Shown: positions 33,920 through 42,949 of the stretch, piece after piece
Layout: the number at the start of each line of letters is the position of its first letter
Numbering within the stretch: the stretch's first letter is position 1
Assembly (NCBI GenBank): GCA_001603115.1
Contig: LVBG01000021.1
Span: 1 to 64,000, forward strand
Length of the DNA: 64,000 nucleotides
Source of the DNA: Spirochaetales bacterium Spiro_05
GTDB taxonomy: Bacteria; Spirochaetota; Spirochaetia; Sphaerochaetales; Sphaerochaetaceae
Reading direction: 5' to 3'
The notes under the pieces: model-generated
Told to the model about the DNA's origin: nothing
Databases searched by the model: none
What the model saw: the letters and a program-made list of their open reading frames with translations, nothing else
Program-made: the position numbers and the translations under genes

Positions 33920-35166
33920 CCGCCATCATTATTCTGTTGGTCTTTTCTGCAATCTTCAGTGCCACGGAAACCGCTTTCACCTCCCTCTCCTTCGTACAGC
34001 TCAAGATCCTGGAGAACCGGAAGAGCCGCGCAAGCAGGCTTGCCTATCGGCTCAGCCAGCGGCGTGAGGAACTCATCACCACCGTCTTGGTCGGAAACAA
34101 TGTGGTGAACATCTCCGTCTCCTCCCTGGTAACGACGTTTGCAATCGAATTCTTTTCCAACCAGGCCATCGGGTATGCCACCGGTATCCTTACCTTGGTC
34201 ATCCTGATCTTCGGGGAGATCACCCCCAAGCAGCTGGCCCTTACCCACAACATGAAGATTGCTGTCTTCATGGCCTATCCCATGCGCTTTCTCACCACCC
34301 TACTCTTTCCGATCATCTGGGCTCTGAGGCATTTTTCCGCCCTCATCACCCGCCTCTTCTCCTCCCATGCCGATCCGACCATCACCACCGAAGGGGTGAT
34401 GCATATGGTTGATGCGGCAGAAAATGTGGGCTTGGTGGACCAATATGAGTCGGATCTCATGCAACGGGCCATCCACTTCAGTGAGACGCAGGTGAGAACC
34501 ATCATGACCCACCGGACCAACGTCTTCTGCATCAGCGACGAGCTGACCATCCGGGATGCCTTCCCCTCCATCGTTCGTTCGGGCTACAGCCGTATCCCGA
34601 TCTTCCACAAAAGCCCGGAAAACATCATCGGCATTGTGTTGGTGCGTGATATCCTCAAGGCCCAGCTGGAAAAAAGAATGGACAAGATGCTCTCCTCAAT
34701 CCAGCGCGAGCCGATGTTCGTCCCCGAGCAGATGCACCTCGACGATGTCTTCTACCTCTTCAAGAAGGCAAAACTGCAACAGGCGATTGTCTTGGATGAG
34801 TATGGTGGTTTCAGTGGGGTGGTGACCATGGAGGATGTGGCCGAGCAGCTCTTCGGTGAACTCTATGATGAGCATGAACGCCGCTTTCCCGACCGCATTG
34901 TGGAGCGTGAGCAGAAGCCGGGAACCTTCCTCGTCATGGCCGATACCCCCTTCCAGCAGATGGTCGATGAACTGGACTTGATGGTGGATGAGCACAGGGG
35001 AAGAACCTCCACTGTGGCCGCCTATCTGCTTGACCTCATCGGGGACATCCCCAGTGAAGGGGAAGTGGTGCAGTCTCCACTGGGGACCTTCAGAATCATC
35101 TCCATGAAGGGGAACAGGATGGAAGCTGTGGAATTTTCCCCAACCATTGATGATGGAACCCTCTAG
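33904..35166 (+). CDS. CNNM/CBS/CorC-type membrane protein (hemolysin C family), 420 aa
   Basis: Inner-membrane protein of the family linked to Mg2+ or other divalent ion transport. In order: a DUF21/CNNM domain with about four hydrophobic segments (residues 1-180; FSATETAFTSLSFVQ and LVGNNVVNISVSSL are typical); a CBS pair beginning at VRTIMTHRTNV and including YSRIPIFHKSPENIIGIVLVRDIL and IVLDEYGGFSGVVTMED; then a C-terminal CorC_HlyC domain (GTFLVMADTPFQQM...GEVVQSPLGTFRI). ATG 33904 follows GGGAGG by 5 bases. It completes an operon that also holds CorA, which suggests a common role in divalent cation handling. Confidence 0.92.
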   Translation: MQVQLTAIIILLVFSAIFSATETAFTSLSFVQLKILENRKSRASRLAYRLSQRREELITTVLVGNNVVNISVSSLVTTFAIEFFSNQAIGYATGILTLVILIFGEITPKQLALTHNMKIAVFMAYPMRFLTTLLFPIIWALRHFSALITRLFSSHADPTITTEGVMHMVDAAENVGLVDQYESDLMQRAIHFSETQVRTIMTHRTNVFCISDELTIRDAFPSIVRSGYSRIPIFHKSPENIIGIVLVRDILKAQLEKRMDKMLSSIQREPMFVPEQMHLDDVFYLFKKAKLQQAIVLDEYGGFSGVVTMEDVAEQLFGELYDEHERRFPDRIVEREQKPGTFLVMADTPFQQMVDELDLMVDEHRGRTSTVAAYLLDLIGDIPSEGEVVQSPLGTFRIISMKGNRMEAVEFSPTIDDGTL

Positions 35167-35182
35167 GAAGAGCTTGTCGGCG

Positions 35183-35211
35183 TTGACTGATTAGGGATGC
35201 AAAGGTATGAT
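35183..35211 (+). promoter_or_regulatory. Promoter abutting leuS
   Basis: TTGACT (35183-35188), exactly 17 bases, TATGAT (35206-35211), then 7 bases to ATG 35219. The closest consensus match of the leaderless set. An upstream ATG (35207) lies inside the -10 box. Confidence 0.8.
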
Positions 35212-35218
35212 TGCTCCC

Positions 35219-37735
35219 ATGAGCAAATACCCCTTCCAGGAAATAGAAACCAAGTGGCAAGCCTACTGGGAAAAGCACCAGAGCTTTGCAGTGACCGAGG
35301 ATGAGAACGTACCCGCTGATAAGCGTGTGTACGTATTGGATATGTTCCCCTATCCCTCCGGGGCGGGCTTGCATGTGGGACACCCTGAAGGGTATACGGC
35401 CACCGACATCTACTGCCGGTTCCTCCGCATGAATGGCTACAACGTACTGCACCCGATGGGCTTCGACTCCTTCGGGCTCCCTGCCGAAAACTATGCAATC
35501 AAAACGGGTACCCACCCCAGGGCCACCACTGAAAAGAATATCGAAAACTTCCGCAAGCAGATCAAGAGCTTGGGCTTCAGCTATGACTGGAACCGGGAAG
35601 TTTCCACCCACAGCAGCGACTACTACCGCTGGACCCAGTGGATCTTCCTCCAGCTCTTCAAGAAAGGCCTAGCGTATGAGTCCCATACCCCGATCAACTG
35701 GTGCGACCAGTGCAAGACCGGCCTCGCCAATGAGGAAGTGAAGGAAGGCAAATGCGAACGCTGCGGGACCACCGTGGTGCGCAAGAACATCCGCCAGTGG
35801 GTGCTCAAGATCACCGAGTATGCGGACAAGCTGCTCTCCGACCTGGACAGTGTCGATTGGCCGGAGTCTGTGAAGAGCATGCAACGCAACTGGATCGGCC
35901 GCAGCGAAGGAGCTTCAGTCCTTTTCCCTGTAGATGGCCTTGATGAGCAGCTCGAAGTCTATACCACTCGTGCCGATACGCTCTTCGGTGCTACCTACAT
36001 GGTAGTAGCCCCAGAACATCCGCTTGTTGCAAAGCTGACCACCGAAAGCCAGAAAGAGGCGGTCGAGGCCTACCTTGAGGCAAGCGCCCGCAAGAGCGAC
36101 CTCGAGCGCACTGACCTTGCCAAGGATAAGAGCGGCGTCTTCAGTGGCAGCTTTGCGATCAACCCGGTGAACAACAAGAAGATTCCCATCTGGATTGCCG
36201 ACTATGTCTTGATCAGCTACGGTACCGGTGCCATCATGGCAGTCCCTGCCCATGACACCCGTGACTGGGAGTTTGCCAAGAAGTTCGGCCTGCCCATCGT
36301 TGAAGTTCTCAAGAGTGAGGTCGATGTCCAGCAAGAAGCGTGGACCGAGGATGGCATTCACGTAAACAGCTCCTTCCTTGATGGTCTGAACAAGGAGGAT
36401 GCCATTGCCGCCATGCTTACTTGGCTCGAAGAGCATAAGCTGGGGACAAAGGCGGTCAACTACAAGCTCAGGGACTGGATTTTCAGCCGGCAGCGGTACT
36501 GGGGTGAACCCATCCCCTTGGTGCACTGCCCCACCTGCGGCACGGTTGCTGTTCCCGAAGAAGAGCTTCCCTTGCTGCTTCCCGAAGTAACCAGTTACGA
36601 ACCCAGCGGTACCGGAGAAAGTCCGCTTGCAAAGATTGACGGCTGGGTGAACACCACCTGTCCGGTGTGCGGCGGCAAAGCCAAGCGTGAGACCAACACG
36701 ATGCCCCAGTGGGCAGGCTCCTGCTGGTACTATCTGCGCTACCTCGATCCGAACAACACCAAAGAGTTCGTCTCCAAGGAGAAGGAACAGTACTGGATGC
36801 CCGTCGACCTCTATGTGGGTGGTGCAGAACATGCGGTGCTCCACCTCTTGTATGCACGGTTCTGGCACAAGGTTTTGTTTGACCTTGGAGTAGTCTCCAC
36901 CAGTGAGCCGTTCAAGCGCTTGGTCAACCAGGGCATGATCACCAGCTACGCGTATCAGCGAAAGGACAAGAGCCTTGTTCCCACCGATATGGTCGAAGAG
37001 ACTTCCACCGATGTCTTTGTTGAGAAGGCAACCGGCGAGCAGCTTGAGCGTGTCGTGGCGAAGATGTCCAAGAGCCTGAAAAACGTCATCAACCCCGACG
37101 AGATCATCACCGAGTATGGTGCTGACTCGATGCGGATGTATGAGATGTTCATGGGTCCTCTGGAAGTCTCCAAGCCTTGGGCAACCACTGGCCTGATCGG
37201 AGTCTACCGTTTCCTCGACCGCATCTGGAGGCTCTACGACGAGCGGCCGATCACCGACGAGCCGTTGGGTGAAGAGTTGGAGAGGACACTGCACAAGACC
37301 ATCAAGAAGGTGACTTACGATACCAACACCCTCAACTTCAACACCGCCATCAGTCAGATGATGGTACTGGTCAACGAGTTGTACAAGGTCGACAGCTTCC
37401 CCCGAGAAGTGGCTGAGACGCTGGTCAAGCTGCTCTCTCCCTATGTCCCTCACCTCGCTGAGGAACTCTGGGAGCGGTTGGGGTATACGGGCAGCCTGGG
37501 AACAGTGGCCTGGCCTGAGTACCAGGAAGAACTGACCTTCGACACCCAGATCGAAATGGTCTTCCAGGTCAACGGGAAGGTCCGCTCCAAGGCAACCGTT
37601 GCCATGGGAATGACCAAGGAATCTGCCCTGGCCTTGGCCAAGGAAGATGAGAAGATGCAAAGCTGGCTTGCAGGAAAGACCATCGTCAAGGAGATTGTGG
37701 TTCCCGACAAGTTGGTGAACATCGTCGTTCGCTAG
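35219..37735 (+). CDS. leuS: Leucyl-tRNA synthetase, 838 aa
   Basis: Class I synthetase attaching leucine to tRNA-Leu. Seen: the HIGH-type motif HVGHPEG near residue 50; a zinc-like CDQCKTG...CERCG insert; the CP1 editing domain with the threonine-rich [20 protein letters not shown]; the [14 protein letters not shown] block; the second cysteine set CPTCG...CPVCGGK; KMSKS near the end of the catalytic core; an anticodon-binding helical domain; and the C-terminal extension. Length is standard for bacterial LeuRS. Start chosen at ATG 35219 because an earlier ATG is within the promoter. No ribosome site; probably leaderless. Ends at a TTCG-loop terminator. Confidence 0.98.
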   Translation: MSKYPFQEIETKWQAYWEKHQSFAVTEDENVPADKRVYVLDMFPYPSGAGLHVGHPEGYTATDIYCRFLRMNGYNVLHPMGFDSFGLPAENYAIKTGTHPRATTEKNIENFRKQIKSLGFSYDWNREVSTHSSDYYRWTQWIFLQLFKKGLAYESHTPINWCDQCKTGLANEEVKEGKCERCGTTVVRKNIRQWVLKITEYADKLLSDLDSVDWPESVKSMQRNWIGRSEGASVLFPVDGLDEQLEVYTTRADTLFGATYMVVAPEHPLVAKLTTESQKEAVEAYLEASARKSDLERTDLAKDKSGVFSGSFAINPVNNKKIPIWIADYVLISYGTGAIMAVPAHDTRDWEFAKKFGLPIVEVLKSEVDVQQEAWTEDGIHVNSSFLDGLNKEDAIAAMLTWLEEHKLGTKAVNYKLRDWIFSRQRYWGEPIPLVHCPTCGTVAVPEEELPLLLPEVTSYEPSGTGESPLAKIDGWVNTTCPVCGGKAKRETNTMPQWAGSCWYYLRYLDPNNTKEFVSKEKEQYWMPVDLYVGGAEHAVLHLLYARFWHKVLFDLGVVSTSEPFKRLVNQGMITSYAYQRKDKSLVPTDMVEETSTDVFVEKATGEQLERVVAKMSKSLKNVINPDEIITEYGADSMRMYEMFMGPLEVSKPWATTGLIGVYRFLDRIWRLYDERPITDEPLGEELERTLHKTIKKVTYDTNTLNFNTAISQMMVLVNELYKVDSFPREVAETLVKLLSPYVPHLAEELWERLGYTGSLGTVAWPEYQEELTFDTQIEMVFQVNGKVRSKATVAMGMTKESALALAKEDEKMQSWLAGKTIVKEIVVPDKLVNIVVR

Positions 37736-37748
37736 CAATACACCCAAG

Positions 37749-37774
37749 GGGAGGCTTTCGAGCCTCCCTCTTTT
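37749..37774 (+). terminator. Intrinsic terminator of leuS
   Basis: GGGAGGCT, loop TTCG, AGCCTCCC (37749-37768), then TCTTTT. A stable tetraloop hairpin 13 bases after the leuS stop. It overlaps the last codon and stop of the convergent gene at 37773. Confidence 0.88.
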
Positions 37775-38258
37775 ATTCCTCCAGCACGAGATGGATGGTC
37801 AGGCTGCTCTGCATTCCTTGCATTTGGCTCAGGGGACGAGCAAATCGGGCATACAGCCTTCCCACCTTCACCTGTTCATGAACGATTCCTCCCACCCGGT
37901 ATTCCAAAGGAAGATCCGCTGCGAATCGTCTCCCTTGTTCATCCTCAAGCTGATAAGAGATCACCTGAGCTCCTTGGGAGAGTGCGGTATGGTCCAGAAT
38001 CAATCTGCCAGCACCCCGATGCTTTGCATGGAGGGTAAGGTCACAGATAGGGATGCGAGTCCGATTTGCTGTTTCCTCATCGTCAAGAGATTGCACTTCG
38101 ATCACTACATTGGTGGAGGCCGTCTCAAGGATGATGGCAGGAAAGAGTGGATATAAGCAAATACAAAGAAAGAGAATGCAAAACAAACCCGAACGTACTA
38201 TTCGGGTGGAAGGAGAGGCTAAGTTGAAGCTAGAGAACAACCCTGTTTTGCATTCCAT
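37773..38258 (-). CDS. Secreted or membrane-anchored hypothetical protein, 161 aa
   Basis: Unrecognised. The first 21 residues are polar, followed by a strong hydrophobic segment (LFCILFLCICLYPLFPAIIL), then a hydrophilic region with beta-strand character (NVVIEVQSLDD, RIPICDLTLHAKHRGAGRLILDH, ARFARPLSQM). It ends in LTIHLVLEE. This suggests export with an uncleaved or cleaved signal. ATG 38258 is the only ATG; a TTGACA-N18-TACTGT promoter ends 12 bases upstream and supports it, although TTG 38186 inside the signal is possible. A palindrome ACAGTACTGT overlaps the -10. Downstream is the leuS terminator, which may serve both strands. Confidence 0.6.
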   Translation of the reverse strand: MECKTGLFSSFNLASPSTRIVRSGLFCILFLCICLYPLFPAIILETASTNVVIEVQSLDDEETANRTRIPICDLTLHAKHRGAGRLILDHTALSQGAQVISYQLEDEQGRRFAADLPLEYRVGGIVHEQVKVGRLYARFARPLSQMQGMQSSLTIHLVLEE

Positions 38259-38270
38259 ATGCTATGACAA

Positions 38271-38300
38271 ACAGTACTGTAGTGGACAAACCTATGTCAA
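38271..38300 (-). promoter_or_regulatory. Promoter with overlapping palindrome upstream of the secreted hypothetical
   Basis: Minus strand perfect -35 TTGACA (38300-38295), 18 bases, TACTGT (38276-38271). The perfect palindrome ACAGTACTGT (38271-38280) covers the -10 and could be an operator. The rest of 38301-38431 is AT-rich with an ATCCGG/CCGGAT inverted repeat near 38323-38343 and no gene. Confidence 0.5.
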
Positions 38301-38431
38301 GAGTGGAGGATGTTTCCCATTAATCCGGTAATTTATCCCGGATAATTCACAGCGAAAGACTAATCATTTCTTTAATATGTTAAATATTATGAATGTCAGC
38401 TATTCTTCCCTATCTTATGACACATCAAAGC

Positions 38432-39640
38432 CTAACCCAGAACCTTTGCCAAGCCACCTTTGGAGGTCTCACGATATAGGGAAGGCAGGGCCTGCCCTGT
38501 TTCCCGCATGACTTCAATGGCATTGTCAAACGATACCTTGTGCCTTCCATCCCCAAGCAGGGCGTAGGTGCAGTGGTCAAGCGAGCGCATCGTGGCAAGG
38601 GCATTGCGTTCAATGCAGGGAATCTGAACCAGACCGCGCATCGGGTCGCACGTAAGGCCGAGATGGTGCTCAAGTCCCATCTCCGCGGCATACTCGATCT
38701 GATGAATCGTCCCACCGAGCAGATGGGTTGCGGCAGCACCTGCCATGGCGCAAGCCACCCCGATCTCCCCTTGGCATCCTACCTCAGCTCCGCTGATGGA
38801 ACCATTGGTCTTCACCACGTTGCCGATGATGCCGGCTGTCAGAAGAGAACGAAGAATCTTGATCCTGGGGAATTTGTACTGTCTGGCAAGATAGTACAGT
38901 ACCCCGGGAAGCACACCGCAGCTGCCGCAGGTTGGAGCGGTGACGATTCTCCCTCCCCCTGCGTTCTCCTCACTGACAGCCAGTGCATAGCTGAGAGCAA
39001 GCGCGGTATTGCCCAAAGGCCCATTGAAGTCACTCGCCTTGGAGTTGTACTGGCTTGCCTTGCGGGCAAGCTTCAAGCCCCCGGGGAGCACTCCCTCTGC
39101 GTTGAGCCCACTCTCAACCGCTTCGCTCATCACTGTCCAGACCTCGTCCATATAGGTGAGAATCTGGGGATCTTCAAACTGCAGGGCGAACTCCCAGAAC
39201 TGCAAGCCCTCCTCAGAGCAATAGTCGAGGATCTGACGCATCCTGGAGTACTCTTTCGGGTAGACTTCCAGATTCTGTGCAGCCTCTTCCCCCTCAACAA
39301 CAATCTTACCCCCACCCACACTATAATAGGTCTGCTCATGTTGGACTGCTCCCTCTGCATCAAAAGACCTGATCGTCAGGGCGTTGGGGTGGAAGGGTTT
39401 TTCAATCTCAGGATACCAGATGATTTCCACTTCCTTTTGTTGGGAAGCGAAGACCTCTCTCAGCGCTTTGTCGGTAAGGTGCCCCTTTCCGGTAGCCGCA
39501 AGACTTCCGTACAAGTCGGCCTCATAGCGCTCTGCCTTAGTGAACGTAAAGAGAAAATGGGTGGCCGCAGCTCGGGGCCCCATGGTATGGCTGCTGGAGG
39601 GACCGTAACCGATCCTATAGAGTTCTCGAAGGGATTCCAT
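38432..39640 (-). CDS. sdaA: L-serine dehydratase, single chain, 402 aa
   Basis: Iron-sulfur enzyme converting L-serine to pyruvate and ammonia. The first 150 residues are the beta-like part (IGYGPSSSHTMGPRAAA and GSLAATGKGHLTDKAL); the rest is the catalytic alpha part with TAPTCGSCGVLPGVLYYL, TNGSISGAEVGCQGEIGVACAMAGAAA, and GLTCDPMRGLVQIPCIERNA, which supply the cysteines for the [4Fe-4S] cluster. Single-chain layout as in many Gram-negative enzymes, though about 50 residues shorter. No ribosome site; a TTCCCA-N17-TACAGT promoter ends 7 bases before ATG 39640. Product feeds pyruvate to nifJ. Single-gene unit. Confidence 0.94.
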   Translation of the reverse strand: MESLRELYRIGYGPSSSHTMGPRAAATHFLFTFTKAERYEADLYGSLAATGKGHLTDKALREVFASQQKEVEIIWYPEIEKPFHPNALTIRSFDAEGAVQHEQTYYSVGGGKIVVEGEEAAQNLEVYPKEYSRMRQILDYCSEEGLQFWEFALQFEDPQILTYMDEVWTVMSEAVESGLNAEGVLPGGLKLARKASQYNSKASDFNGPLGNTALALSYALAVSEENAGGGRIVTAPTCGSCGVLPGVLYYLARQYKFPRIKILRSLLTAGIIGNVVKTNGSISGAEVGCQGEIGVACAMAGAAATHLLGGTIHQIEYAAEMGLEHHLGLTCDPMRGLVQIPCIERNALATMRSLDHCTYALLGDGRHKVSFDNAIEVMRETGQALPSLYRETSKGGLAKVLG

Positions 39641-39647
39641 ACCTTTG

Positions 39648-39676
39648 ACTGTATCGGTTTATGGGTAAAATGGGAA
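39648..39676 (-). promoter_or_regulatory. Promoter abutting sdaA
   Basis: Minus strand TTCCCA (39676-39671), 17 bases, TACAGT (39653-39648), then 7 bases to ATG 39640. Confidence 0.5.
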
Positions 39677-39683
39677 GCTGGTA

Positions 39684-40412
39684 TTACCACAGCGGAGCCT
39701 TTGCAAGGCTGCTCAGATACCGTCGCTCAGATAAGTCTGCATAGAGGGTGAGGCAAAGGGAGCGCTCTCGGTTCCACCACCGCTGCAGGCCTCCCCTCAC
39801 CTGGAGATCCACACTCTCGCCCCACTGGCTCCAAAAGGCTTGTTGTGCGTTTCGCTCAGGGACCCAGTACCCTTCAGGAAGATCGGTAAGCGTGACTTGC
39901 AGCATCTGCAGGACAGTCATCTTACTCTGTGTAAGCTCGCCATTGAGCAGCGATACCATGAGCGCATCGCCATCAACCAAAGAGGCATCACCCACCAACG
40001 AGGCAAGAAGGGTTCCCTGCAGGTTCTCAACCGCCTCATGATTCTTCTCATACGAGTTGAGAAGCAAGTCTGCAAGACTGCCATTCTCCTCACTCAGCGA
40101 GATGATGTTCTCACTTCCGGGATGGCAGAAGCCGGCGACAGGGTGGAGAGATGAGAGCGGATAGGCGGCAATGACTGTCATCTTTCCCCTGGCAACCGAT
40201 AGCTTCACCCGCTTCGTTCCCGGCAGCAGATAGCGTTTTTCAAGGCCACCCTTGCCATTGGTATACACCAAAGTGTACCACAGCGGGTGGTGGCTCGCCT
40301 CATGCCAGGGATGCTTTTCAGAAAGAACGACCTCGATGGTACGCTCAGTAAGGATATGGGTCTCACACCCTGCAAGCAGGCAGAGCATGAGACAGACAAT
40401 ACAGACTCTCAC
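39684..40412 (-). CDS. Hypothetical lipoprotein, 242 aa
   Basis: Signal MRVCIVCLMLCLLAGC with lipobox LLAGC, lipid on Cys16. The mature part is hydrophilic with no family I recognise; it includes TIEVVLSEKHPWHEASHHPLWYTLVYTNGKGGLEKRYL, a beta-rich stretch, and PEGYWVPERNAQQAFWSQWG near the end, rich in tryptophan. Position next to a DUF4416 gene (4-base gap) suggests co-expression with it and with the DAHP synthase fusion upstream. Probably an envelope protein of spirochaetes; function unknown. Confidence 0.7.
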   Translation of the reverse strand: MRVCIVCLMLCLLAGCETHILTERTIEVVLSEKHPWHEASHHPLWYTLVYTNGKGGLEKRYLLPGTKRVKLSVARGKMTVIAAYPLSSLHPVAGFCHPGSENIISLSEENGSLADLLLNSYEKNHEAVENLQGTLLASLVGDASLVDGDALMVSLLNGELTQSKMTVLQMLQVTLTDLPEGYWVPERNAQQAFWSQWGESVDLQVRGGLQRWWNRERSLCLTLYADLSERRYLSSLAKAPLW

Positions 40413-40415
40413 ACC

Positions 40416-40961
40416 CTAGAAGAGGTGGAGAGACCCTGCTTGCTTCAATTGCTTGTGATAGACCTCTCTCCATGCTTTGAGCATGGCCTGCACTTCCTCG
40501 CTTCGGTAGTCCTGGTAGGTCCAAGGCAGTAGGGAGAAGGCCCCTGCTTGGTACATCAGCGTCACCTCTGCATGGATTCCATCCCGCAGGGGAATGCGAT
40601 GGGAACGGGACTTTGTAGTGGCCAGGATGAGGGACGAGAGGCTAAGCAGCCCGGGATCGAGGTTGCAGGTCCTTCTTCCCTCCCTCTCCCATTCTTTTTC
40701 AAGGGCATTGGTCCACTTCTTTATGTCGGCAAGCGTGGCTGGATCGACCAAGCGCTCGAAACAGAGATAGAGACGCCAAGGCTTGGCACCCATCTCCTGG
40801 TCATAGTAGTCGGTGAATACGAACCTCCTCGGTTCACTCACCGCCATGACCGGCCCGAACTCACCGACCAGCTTCCCGGTCAACGAGGAGAGGAGGGAGA
40901 GATCGGTGATGAGCAAGCCCATCACCAACAGGCTTGGGGTGAACGAACGCTCAGTGCCCAT
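40416..40961 (-). CDS. DUF4416 family protein, 181 aa
   Basis: Member of the uncharacterised DUF4416 family. Seen are blocks I associate with it: RRFVFTDYYDQEMG, ADIKKWTNALEKEWE, RTCNLDPGLLSLSSLILATTK, HRIPLRDGIHAEVTLMYQ and LPWTYQDYRS. No signal peptide or membrane helix, so it is cytoplasmic. Length is normal. It starts one base after the stop of the DAHP synthase-prephenate dehydratase gene and so is in its operon. No function has been shown for this family that I know of. Confidence 0.85.
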   Translation of the reverse strand: MGTERSFTPSLLVMGLLITDLSLLSSLTGKLVGEFGPVMAVSEPRRFVFTDYYDQEMGAKPWRLYLCFERLVDPATLADIKKWTNALEKEWEREGRRTCNLDPGLLSLSSLILATTKSRSHRIPLRDGIHAEVTLMYQAGAFSLLPWTYQDYRSEEVQAMLKAWREVYHKQLKQAGSLHLF

Positions 40962-40962
40962 C

Positions 40963-42873
40963 CTAATGGTTGGCGGTAAAGGTCCCCAAGACCCTGATCG
41001 AATGACAGAGAGCTTTCAGCTCTTCCAATGCCGTCTCGAATGCCCCTGCATCCCCAAGCTCGGTCTCCACGAAGAATGAGTACTCCCAGGGTTTCCCCGG
41101 AATGGGCCGGCTTTCCAGCTTTTTCATATTCAGCCCATGCTTGGTCAGAACGAGAAGCGCCTCAAAGAGGGAACCGGGCCTATCGGGTACGGTGAAGTTC
41201 AGCGAAGCACGGTTGACTGCAACGCTGGAGCGATAGACAGCCGAACGTTCCTCACGACAGATGATGTAGAACCGGGTATAGTTTCGGCTGTTGCTCTCTA
41301 TGCCCTCCTGCAAGATCTCCATCCCATGTACCTTAGCAGCAGGAACGCCGGCGATGGCCGCCTTGGTGGTGTCACCGACTTGTTTGATATGGCCAACTGC
41401 TCCTGCGGTATCAAAGAAGGGAATTGCCTGGGCATGTGCCATTTCGTTCTGGAGGAACTGGGCACATTGGGCCAAGCCCTGGGGATGAGAATAGATCTCG
41501 CGAATCTCCTCCTTCTTTGCACCCGGAAGCGCAATGAGGTTGTGTATGATCCTGATCTGCTGCTCACCTACCACCTGGATGGCAGGATGACGATCGAGCA
41601 AATCGAGGTTCTCATAGAGGGTTCCCCCAAGGGTATTCTCAACCGGAATCATGCCATAGGCTGCCTTGCCCTGCATCACGGCATCGAAGACCGAGGAGAA
41701 GGAGGGACAGGGCAGAACTTGGGTTGTTTCATCAAAGGCCCTGCGGATGGCAAGCTCACTATATGCACCCCGCTCTCCTTGGAAGGCGACGATGAGGTCG
41801 GAAGATGCAGAAACGGCGACCTGAGCATCAGGAAGGGAGGAAGCCTGCAGACGGGGAATCCGTTCAAGCGACTTCCCTACCACAGCACTGAGGGCCTGTA
41901 AATCGCGCATCAGCTTCTCAAACTGGGATGGATAGAGTGACTGAGGCCCATCACTGAAGGCTTTTTCCGGGTTGTTGTGGACTTCCACGATAAGGCCCGA
42001 AGCACCGCTTGCAATCAAGGCAAGGCTCATGGGACTGACCATGTCACGCATGCCGGTGGCATGGCTGGGATCGCCGATGACCGGGAGGTGGGTCATCTTC
42101 TGCACCACCGGGATAGCTGAGACATCAAGCGTATTGCGGGTGGCACGCTCATAGGTGCGGATGCCACGCTCGCAGAGCACAACCTGGTCGGTGCCACTGG
42201 CCATCAGGTACTCAGCTGCCATCAGCCACTCCTCGATGGTAGCGCACAAGCCGCGCTTGAGCAGGACAGGCATCCCTGTCTTTCCCACAGCCTTCAGCAG
42301 TTCAAAGTTCTGCATGTTCCTGGCCCCTATCTGGAACATGTCGATGTACTTGGTCATCATCGGGGCGTCCGAAGGGTTCACGATCTCGGTGGTCACCGGC
42401 ATGCCATAGGCCTGGCCGGCTTCCTTGAGATACTTCAGGCCCTCTTCTCCCAAGCCTTGGAAAGCATACGGGCTGGTACGGGGTTTGAAGGCTCCCCCAC
42501 GCAGGATGACAGCCCCTGCCTCCCGTACTGATGCAGCGATGGTCATGATTTGCTCACGCGATTCAACGGCACAAGGACCTGCCATGATGGCAATCCTGTT
42601 ACCCCCGATCTTCACGTTGCCCACCGTAACGATGGTATCCTCTTTCTTCAGCTCGCGTGAAGCTAGCTTGTAAGGCTTGCTGATGGGCACCACACTGGCA
42701 ACACCCTCAAGCATCTGTACCTCACGAATATCGATGGTACTCTGTCCCACCGCCCCGAAAATGGTCTCTTCCTGACCGATGATCTCCTTGACGGTATACC
42801 CCTTCTCAACCAGGAAGGAACGGATAGCCTCTTTGTGCTTTTCGCTGATCTGCTGTTTCAGTACGATTATCAT
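40963..42873 (-). CDS. DAHP synthase - prephenate dehydratase fusion, 636 aa
   Basis: Joins the first step of the shikimate pathway to the step committed to phenylalanine. Residues 1-70: ferredoxin-like regulatory domain. Residues 80-335: type I-beta DAHP synthase with AGPCAVES (98-105), KPRTSPYAFQG (130-140) and GDPSHATG (267-274). Residues 361-540: prephenate dehydratase with FQGERGAYSE and the catalytic-site NYTRF (531-535). Residues 556-634: ACT domain with the phenylalanine-binding ESRP (587-590). A short linker separates the two enzymes. Chorismate mutase is not in this chain. I infer that phenylalanine bound at the ACT domain could control both activities. A TTGACC promoter ends 6 bases before ATG 42873; no ribosome site. 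Confidence 0.93.
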   Translation of the reverse strand: MIIVLKQQISEKHKEAIRSFLVEKGYTVKEIIGQEETIFGAVGQSTIDIREVQMLEGVASVVPISKPYKLASRELKKEDTIVTVGNVKIGGNRIAIMAGPCAVESREQIMTIAASVREAGAVILRGGAFKPRTSPYAFQGLGEEGLKYLKEAGQAYGMPVTTEIVNPSDAPMMTKYIDMFQIGARNMQNFELLKAVGKTGMPVLLKRGLCATIEEWLMAAEYLMASGTDQVVLCERGIRTYERATRNTLDVSAIPVVQKMTHLPVIGDPSHATGMRDMVSPMSLALIASGASGLIVEVHNNPEKAFSDGPQSLYPSQFEKLMRDLQALSAVVGKSLERIPRLQASSLPDAQVAVSASSDLIVAFQGERGAYSELAIRRAFDETTQVLPCPSFSSVFDAVMQGKAAYGMIPVENTLGGTLYENLDLLDRHPAIQVVGEQQIRIIHNLIALPGAKKEEIREIYSHPQGLAQCAQFLQNEMAHAQAIPFFDTAGAVGHIKQVGDTTKAAIAGVPAAKVHGMEILQEGIESNSRNYTRFYIICREERSAVYRSSVAVNRASLNFTVPDRPGSLFEALLVLTKHGLNMKKLESRPIPGKPWEYSFFVETELGDAGAFETALEELKALCHSIRVLGTFTANH

Positions 42874-42879
42874 GAAAAC

Positions 42880-42908
42880 ACGCTAGAGCGTAACAAAAAA
42901 AAGGTCAA
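42880..42908 (-). promoter_or_regulatory. Promoter abutting the DAHP synthase fusion
   Basis: Minus strand TTGACC (42908-42903), 17 bases containing eight T, TAGCGT (42885-42880), then 6 bases to ATG 42873. Confidence 0.65.
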
Positions 42909-42915
42909 GGGAGCG

Positions 42916-42944
42916 TTGCATCTTTCCCTTCGGTGTGCTACCAA
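42916..42944 (+). promoter_or_regulatory. Promoter abutting nth
   Basis: TTGCAT (42916-42921), 17 bases, extended TGC-TACCAA (42939-42944), then 5 bases to ATG 42950. It is back-to-back with the promoter of the divergent DAHP synthase fusion. Confidence 0.5.
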
Positions 42945-42949
42945 ATGGC

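Noticed and set aside
35915-37747. 610-codon open frame on - opposite leuS
   Set aside because: Mirror of leuS codon usage, no motifs, no ribosome site.
38540-39751. 403-codon open frame on + opposite sdaA
   Set aside because: Antisense to a clear serine dehydratase.
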